Under the pieces are notes generated by a model that saw only the letters and a list, made by a program, of their open reading frames with translations, was not told where the DNA came from and searched no databases. Positions 58,780-64,000 of a DNA stretch of 64,000 nucleotides are shown here, piece by piece; position 1 is the first letter of the stretch, and each line of letters opens with the position of its first letter. Position numbers and translations under genes: made by a program. Origin of the DNA: Saturnia japonica (taxonomy: Eukaryota; Arthropoda; Insecta; Lepidoptera; Saturniidae); the NCBI GenBank assembly GCA_033032175.1, contig CM065325.1, positions 13,668,930 to 13,732,929 on the forward strand. Direction: 5' to 3'.

Positions 58780-58905
58780 TACGGTTTCCAAAGCGCTAAT
58801 ATTTCAACCTCTGGTATTAGAAGCATCCGTAGGCTACGGTGATTGCTTGCCACCAGGCGGAATGTACATTGTTTGACATTCTAGTTGTACAAAAAAAAAA
58901 AAATC
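58780..58905 (+). repeat. LINE 3' end with A tail
   Basis: GAAGCATCCGTAGGCTACGG, TGATTGCTTGCCACCAGGCG and a 13-base A-run at about 58891-58903 match the 3' UTR type of the LINE relics at 38160-38640 and 49960-50382. Confidence 0.6.
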
Positions 58906-60554
58906 CGCACACAGTGCGAATTTGAACATGTCTCATAATTTGATTCACGCAAAGGATTCGCTAACTATCGGTCCAAGGTAAACGCCTCTACTGCAAACAA
59001 AAGAACTATAAAAGTTTCCGCAAATCAAGACAGCGATAATCTATATTCTCGGATATTTTAAGAATCCTTCACATCACTGGTATTAACCCAACCGGTATGT
59101 CTTAAAGCGTTTTCGAATCAGGTATTTAGGGACGCCAAGTTTCAGTTCGCGAACCCATGCTCCACTTGACACATGTTGCGGTCGGAGGGGGAAATTAGAC
59201 TTTTACCTAATGACGGGGAAGTAATACATACGGGGCCGGGTTGAGAACAGGTGAGGGCGTATATCAATGAAATATAACAATTCAGATTATTTCGAAACCC
59301 TTTATATACCTTTTGTTATAAGTAGTATTTTAGCTATATTTTTGTGGATGGAAGTTTTTTTCTTGATTTGGCGACACAAAAAGCACCTTAATATGCATAA
59401 GATGAAATTCAGCAAATTTTTGAAATAATTTAATTAATACATTCGTATTATATATTAATTAATAAATGAATTGTAAACTTAATAATAATGTCTCGTCAAA
59501 AAACATAACTAAGTTTCCTAATTTTAATGTAACGTGTACTAGTGAAAATGGTTTGCTTACTTGGATATGCTCCGATAGGATTGGCAAACGGACTTCCAAG
59601 AATTCTATAGTACAGTGTCCAATATTTTAAATAACTATAGACATTTGTAATGCGAGTAAGACATTATTTTTGAAGTTATAATTCTTTTTAAACATTGCCA
59701 CTCGGAAAATGGCATTTTAGTATCGATTACAGTGAATAATAGACGCTTTTACTCACAGGAGAGTAAAAACTTTCTTTTTCTCTCTCTCTCCCTTTCTTTC
59801 TTTCTAACCCGTTTCATTGCCGCTTTTACACTGACTGACTGAAGTTTTCTCGTAGACATTCATAAAAAGTAGAGTATATAACTCGTGAAAAACAATTTAA
59901 TCTCGGTCCTTATATCCCTCGCTCCGCTCAGGATTCTATTCTAGAATCCTTCGCTGCTCTCGGTATCCAACTCAGTCCCTCGAATTCAATTCCCTCTTTT
60001 TTCACTTGTTGTGTAATTTATTATTGTCGCGTTTAGTGGTGGATAAATATGAGAGCTGCACGCGCATCATTTGACTGAAGTGTGACATGATGAAGTAAAG
60101 AAATATCAATAACAATAATAATAGATATTTATCAAACTGGCTTTATTTAAATTGTTCAAATTAATCATTATTTTAATTACACAAACACATAAACTTTAAC
60201 CTGTTCCATAGTTTATGTTTATAAAAACGCTCTGTCAAATCTGTCACCGGTCACCGCTGTCATAGAGGGCTGAAAATCTCACGGTAGCTGGATATAGACT
60301 GGCTGATTCCGAATTGCGACAATCCAAAACAGTTACTGTAATGACTGCATTACAGTAATCACGGTGGACGCAACCCAGTCGGGTACAGATCGCTACCATT
60401 CCATTGATTACTGGATATACATCGGCTGATTCCAGAACACAACAAGCCTAACTGTGCCGCAATAACGGCTATTAAACCTGTTGTATGTTGGTCATAATCC
60501 AAATTTTGTCCTACGACCCAGAAACCAATCCTTTTGCAAACTTACCCTTGAGCT
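58906..60554. other. Unassigned, with minor repeats
   Basis: A CT-rich tract lies at about 59770-59802. 60046-60110 matches repeat F (GAGAGCTGCACGCGCATCAT). A perfect hairpin, TTACTGTAATG / CATTACAGTAA with a 4-base loop, lies at 60333-60358. No gene is supported. Confidence 0.45.
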
Positions 60555-60673
60555 AGTTGTCACGCTTTCGCAGCCGAGTGTCTTCAGCGCTCGCCCCCAA
60601 GCCACGGTGAAGCTGTAAAAACAGTCTGAGGCTTCTTATAGCTTCTCATGGCTAACAGAATAGTAAAAAAAAA
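60555..60673 (+). repeat. Jockey-type LINE 3' end fragment
   Basis: CGCTTTCGCAGCCGAGTGTC, CAGCGCTCGCCCCCAAGCC, GGTGAAGCTGTAAAAACAG, CATGGCTAACAGAATAGT and a 12-base A-run. Collinear with the end of the 4302-11611 LINE and closest to the older copy at 52131-52510. Confidence 0.75.
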
Positions 60674-62199
60674 AAACGCAAATGGAAATGAAAAACAGTT
60701 TATTTTTAAGCAAACATCATATGCACCCTACAACCCTTTTACGGTGAATAAACACACGTAAGACCGCAGCCGGACCCTGGCCCTTTTATAATTAATCACA
60801 GTACCTATTGACAGAGGCTCATTCAATCCGACTGGAATTTCTAATACCCGAACATCGCATTCCTGATATTATGTTTGTAATGAGTAGATTATTCACGTTA
60901 TTGGAGGATGTTGTAAGCTTTTCGACTTTATTTTAGTTTTTTAAATTGTTGTATTTATAATTTGTTGTAATGTTCCATTTGGCAGATCAGCTATTTCACC
61001 TTATATTCAAGTTTTTATGGTCTTTAGGGCGATAAAGCCTACAAATGAAGTTTACTGAGTAAAAAAAAATATGCAGAAGGATTAAGGGATTTTGTACATA
61101 GCTGATCAATTAAAAAAAGGTCGCATAAAGGACTAAATAGGGTTTTGTATTTTTAAACCTCAAATTTCGGGGGATTATGGGGCAGCCATCAGGCAACAAT
61201 TAGTTTCAGGGGATTCTGGATTAGGTTCGGTGAGAAAACGAGATAGGCATCTGTTAACAGTCATCATGCGGTTCATATGTAGTTTTTGTTTTATCAGACC
61301 AGTTTGTCAGCGGGGATTAGCGATATTTTTGATCACTTGATGGTAACCAGTGTTTTTGGAGTGTACCTCCTCTGCTTATGGCACAGTTTCATCACATTGT
61401 CATACTACAAAAAAAAAACGAGCTCGTCTTATATATACTACTCGCATCTGACTTAATATAGTTTACACATATAATTTAGTTTGTATATCAGCACACTTTA
61501 TACATAACACTGTAGGTGAAGCGCACAGTTGATGCGTTCTCTTTCTCTGTTTTCCTTTCTCTTTCTCGTTACACACACGCACACACTGTTGGCTGACCAT
61601 ACCAACCTCACGGGAAATGGGTTGTTACCATCTGACAAACAACTCTACCACCACGCAGGCTCATTGGACTAATCAAAACAAGAATACGAGCTTCACTGAC
61701 TTCCTCTTACACAATTCCGTCTCTTTCCACGAAATCACTCCCACAGATTGCAGGAAAGCGAGAGGAAAGATGTTGCACAACAAAAATTGAGGCATCATGG
61801 GAACATCTAAATTTAATATTTTTTATTTCTTTAAATAAATAACTAAAGAAAAACATGTAGTTATTAATAAAACAAAATACCAATGCCACTTAATTATAGT
61901 AATAAACAATAAAATCAGTGAGTTTTACGAAAGAAAACACACTTAAAGTAGTGAGTGTGTATAGTAGAAATAGAAGCGTTCCGTATGAATGTTGAGAGGG
62001 GAGCGCTGAGTCGGAAAGAGCCGACCAGACGCGACGCCGACCGAATGGCACGTAGCGCCGTCCCATTGGAACTCTGTTACTCCAGTCCAAACGAGACATT
62101 AGATGTTTGTAGCATGGCTAATGAGTTCGAGACCATAAAAATGGAGCCAATTTTGCTTGAAATCTGATAAATACAATTTATTTAAACATCAATATTAGA
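60674..62199. other. Unassigned
   Basis: Short CT and CA microsatellite tracts occur at about 61540-61590. The patch 61980-62110 is GC-richer and precedes a short frame starting MANEFETIKMEPILLEI that stops after 17 codons with no splice donor, so it is not called as a gene. Confidence 0.4.
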
Positions 62200-62681
62200 C
62201 CAGCTGTGTATTGAGCACACGCATTAATTATGCTACCCCTGCTCCTCGTTACTTAAAAGACAAAAATACTTAGAAGATAAACATAATTCACTAGCTGAGA
62301 TTTTTGTAGATCCTATAAGATCTACAATGAAGTACTACATTAATTTCATATATGAGTATCTCTTAGCGTAAGTCAATTAATTAAGCGCCCCATATTGTCG
62401 TTTGTTCCAATTGATTTTTATTTGCGTGGAACCCTAATTCTTTTTGTAATATTAAGGTAACCTAAGCTACACCTTATAACATCAGCTAGCTATCTGTCAG
62501 TGAAAGTTCCGTCAAAATCGGCCCAACCGTTTCGGAAATCGGAAGAATCAGACAGAAATGTTAAAAATAGTTTTTTTTTTTTTTTGGTTTAACTACCGTA
62601 TATAAATACTTTCATATGCATTTGGTAAAAAGCTGTTATTTTGAAATTACAACCAGACACTTCAATTTTATTTACTTGTAT
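62200..62681 (-). mobile_element. Helitron-like element H1, worn
   Basis: CCAG in place of CTAG at 62200-62203 with GCTGTGTATTGAGCACACG following. The body (GTAACCTAAGCTACACC, GGCCCAACCGTTTCGGAAAT, TTATTTTGAAATTACA) is clearly H1, ending near TTTACTTGTATGA. Confidence 0.6.
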
Positions 62682-64000
62682 GAGTATAATAACATAATGT
62701 CAGTGTGTATTGAATGAATAATTTTTAGTCCGGCAGTTCGTTTCAGAAGCAATCTGAACAGGTTATCTGCGCCACCGTGATACCGTGTTTCATTTCACGT
62801 CGGCCATTGTTGCCTGATGATAAAGAGGTGCCCTTAAGCTCTCGCCCTTTAATACCCAGCCCACCTGTTAACATAGATCAACGATATTTCAGATATGGCA
62901 TTACGTATTTTATTCTACCAATTCATTATTACCTGATTGCCTAATTATTCATTGTCCAATTGTATCATTTAGGGTTCTTTTTATAAACATTTTCAATGTA
63001 TTTTTTATAATAGCTCGATATAATGACTGTACAGTACCTGGTGATTAGTATGGCAGTCCACAAACAACGGCGACTGTCGTTCACACAAGTTTCACCGTGG
63101 CTCTTCACCCCTAGGATGAAGTACCCAATATCATAGAAAGGGGTGAACACGTCGCCTGGGGACTGTTCAGGTAACACACTTTTAATCTGTGCCCCGATGT
63201 TGCGGTGTTTCGATGATTGGTGGCGCGCTCTAGGCAAACGGTTTTTCACGTCGGACTGTCCGGAATGTTCGGATCATTATAATCGTTTATTAAAGTTTTA
63301 AAGTACTGTGATTGTCTCAACTTGTTCTTGGTGGAACAGTTTTGTGTGTGCCTAATGAGATACAATAATTCGAACAACGGCGGTCGCCAAACAGAGTGAA
63401 TTGTGGATCTGCATCCAGTCACTGACATAACGCGAGTACTTCACCGACGGCTATCCCCAGGTAAGTCGGCACTATTCAGCCGGGCGCAATTATTTTGGTG
63501 GACCTGAACAGCAACCGAATCAGTAGGGTATAGGAAGTCCCAGGAACATCGAGTTACAAAGTAATCGAAGGCTTTAGTTCGCCGATCCTAATATCCGGCT
63601 CCCACAGGGACTATTCCACATCTGCACGTTACCAAAAAGGTAAGAATTAGAGAACTTCTTTGTTCGTGCTATGATGCGCGCTTTCTCGTAGCTGTGGCTC
63701 CGTAGACCAGACCGTGTAGTTCTGAAAAGAAGATGATGGGATAAGGTCAAATCAATTCAGGTCAATTTTTCAGAATGTTCACCATGATACAGACGATAAA
63801 ACACACTCAGCGATGCAATATCTCTCGTATTCATGGTAAATATGGTTTTAATTGACATATTATATATTTCTTTTTGTGTTTTGTTTTATAGTAAATGGGT
63901 TTCTTTTATTGCGTTGTAGTACTGTACATAAATCTATACCAAGCAAGACCTGAAGCCAAAATTTTTGTCATTTTTAATTACGATCCCTGAGTATAACAGA
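62682..64000. other. Unassigned; exon-like patch on the minus strand
   Basis: 63038-63270 on the minus strand is open and codes SPGDVFTPFYDIGYFILG and ETCVNDSRRCLW, with a donor-like CAG|GTACTG after 63038. It is GC-richer than its surroundings. A plus-strand CCCAG|GTAAGT at about 63456-63465 is a strong donor but no exon could be tied to it. Neither is recognised. Confidence 0.35.

Noticed and set aside
62114..62167. Short frame MANEFETIKMEPILLEI as the first exon of a zinc-finger gene
   Set aside because: It stops after 17 codons, no donor follows before the stop, and the resemblance is too slight.

Overview
The window looks like a repeat-dense, AT-rich stretch of an insect nuclear genome, most likely a moth or butterfly. 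The evidence is the mix of elements: a jockey-type LINE, several worn LINE 3' ends, tRNA-derived SINEs, many Helitron-like elements with TC...CTAG ends, small inverted-repeat elements, a mariner-family transposon and one intron-containing gene with normal GT-AG introns. No tRNA or rRNA genes, CRISPR arrays or bacterial operons were seen. The species cannot be named from the sequence.

Layout. 1-4300: layered old repeats (a repeat called C here, a SINE, RTE-like LINE debris, Helitron-like elements). 4302-11611: a nearly full-length jockey-type LINE with ORF1 (zinc-knuckle gag-like) and ORF2 (endonuclease plus reverse transcriptase). It is broken by frameshifts and by a 1.2 kb foreign insertion at 7641-8848, which itself carries an exon-like piece on the minus strand. 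11612-26035: further Helitron-like copies, a 5'-truncated LINE, SINEs and LINE debris. 26036-27976: an unusual element with inverted repeats of about 430 bp flanking an ORF with a tesmin/TSO1-like cysteine-rich (CXC) domain. 27977-36746: repeats. 36747-37060: a 314 bp inverted-repeat element with a 5 bp target duplication. It sits just upstream of the one host gene that can be assembled with confidence, a five-exon gene at 37316-41029 for a secreted, helical, cysteine-containing protein of 281 residues. 42485-43787: a structurally intact Tc1/mariner-family transposon with perfect 32 bp ends and an uninterrupted 359-residue transposase. 53740-57422: a hAT-type non-autonomous element with an 8 bp target duplication whose interior has grown into about 59 tandem copies of a 59 bp monomer arranged in a higher-order pattern. 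The rest to 64000 is old repeat debris with a few exon-like islands of low confidence.

The loci do not form a pathway. The window is mainly a record of nested transposition: a small inverted-repeat element inside a Helitron-like element, an insertion inside a LINE, a satellite-bearing hAT inside a LINE relic, and LINE and Helitron pieces inside intron 1 of the host gene. The strongest candidates for something undescribed are the satellite-in-hAT structure, the long-inverted-repeat CXC element, the five-exon gene, and the exon-like fragment nested in the LINE.
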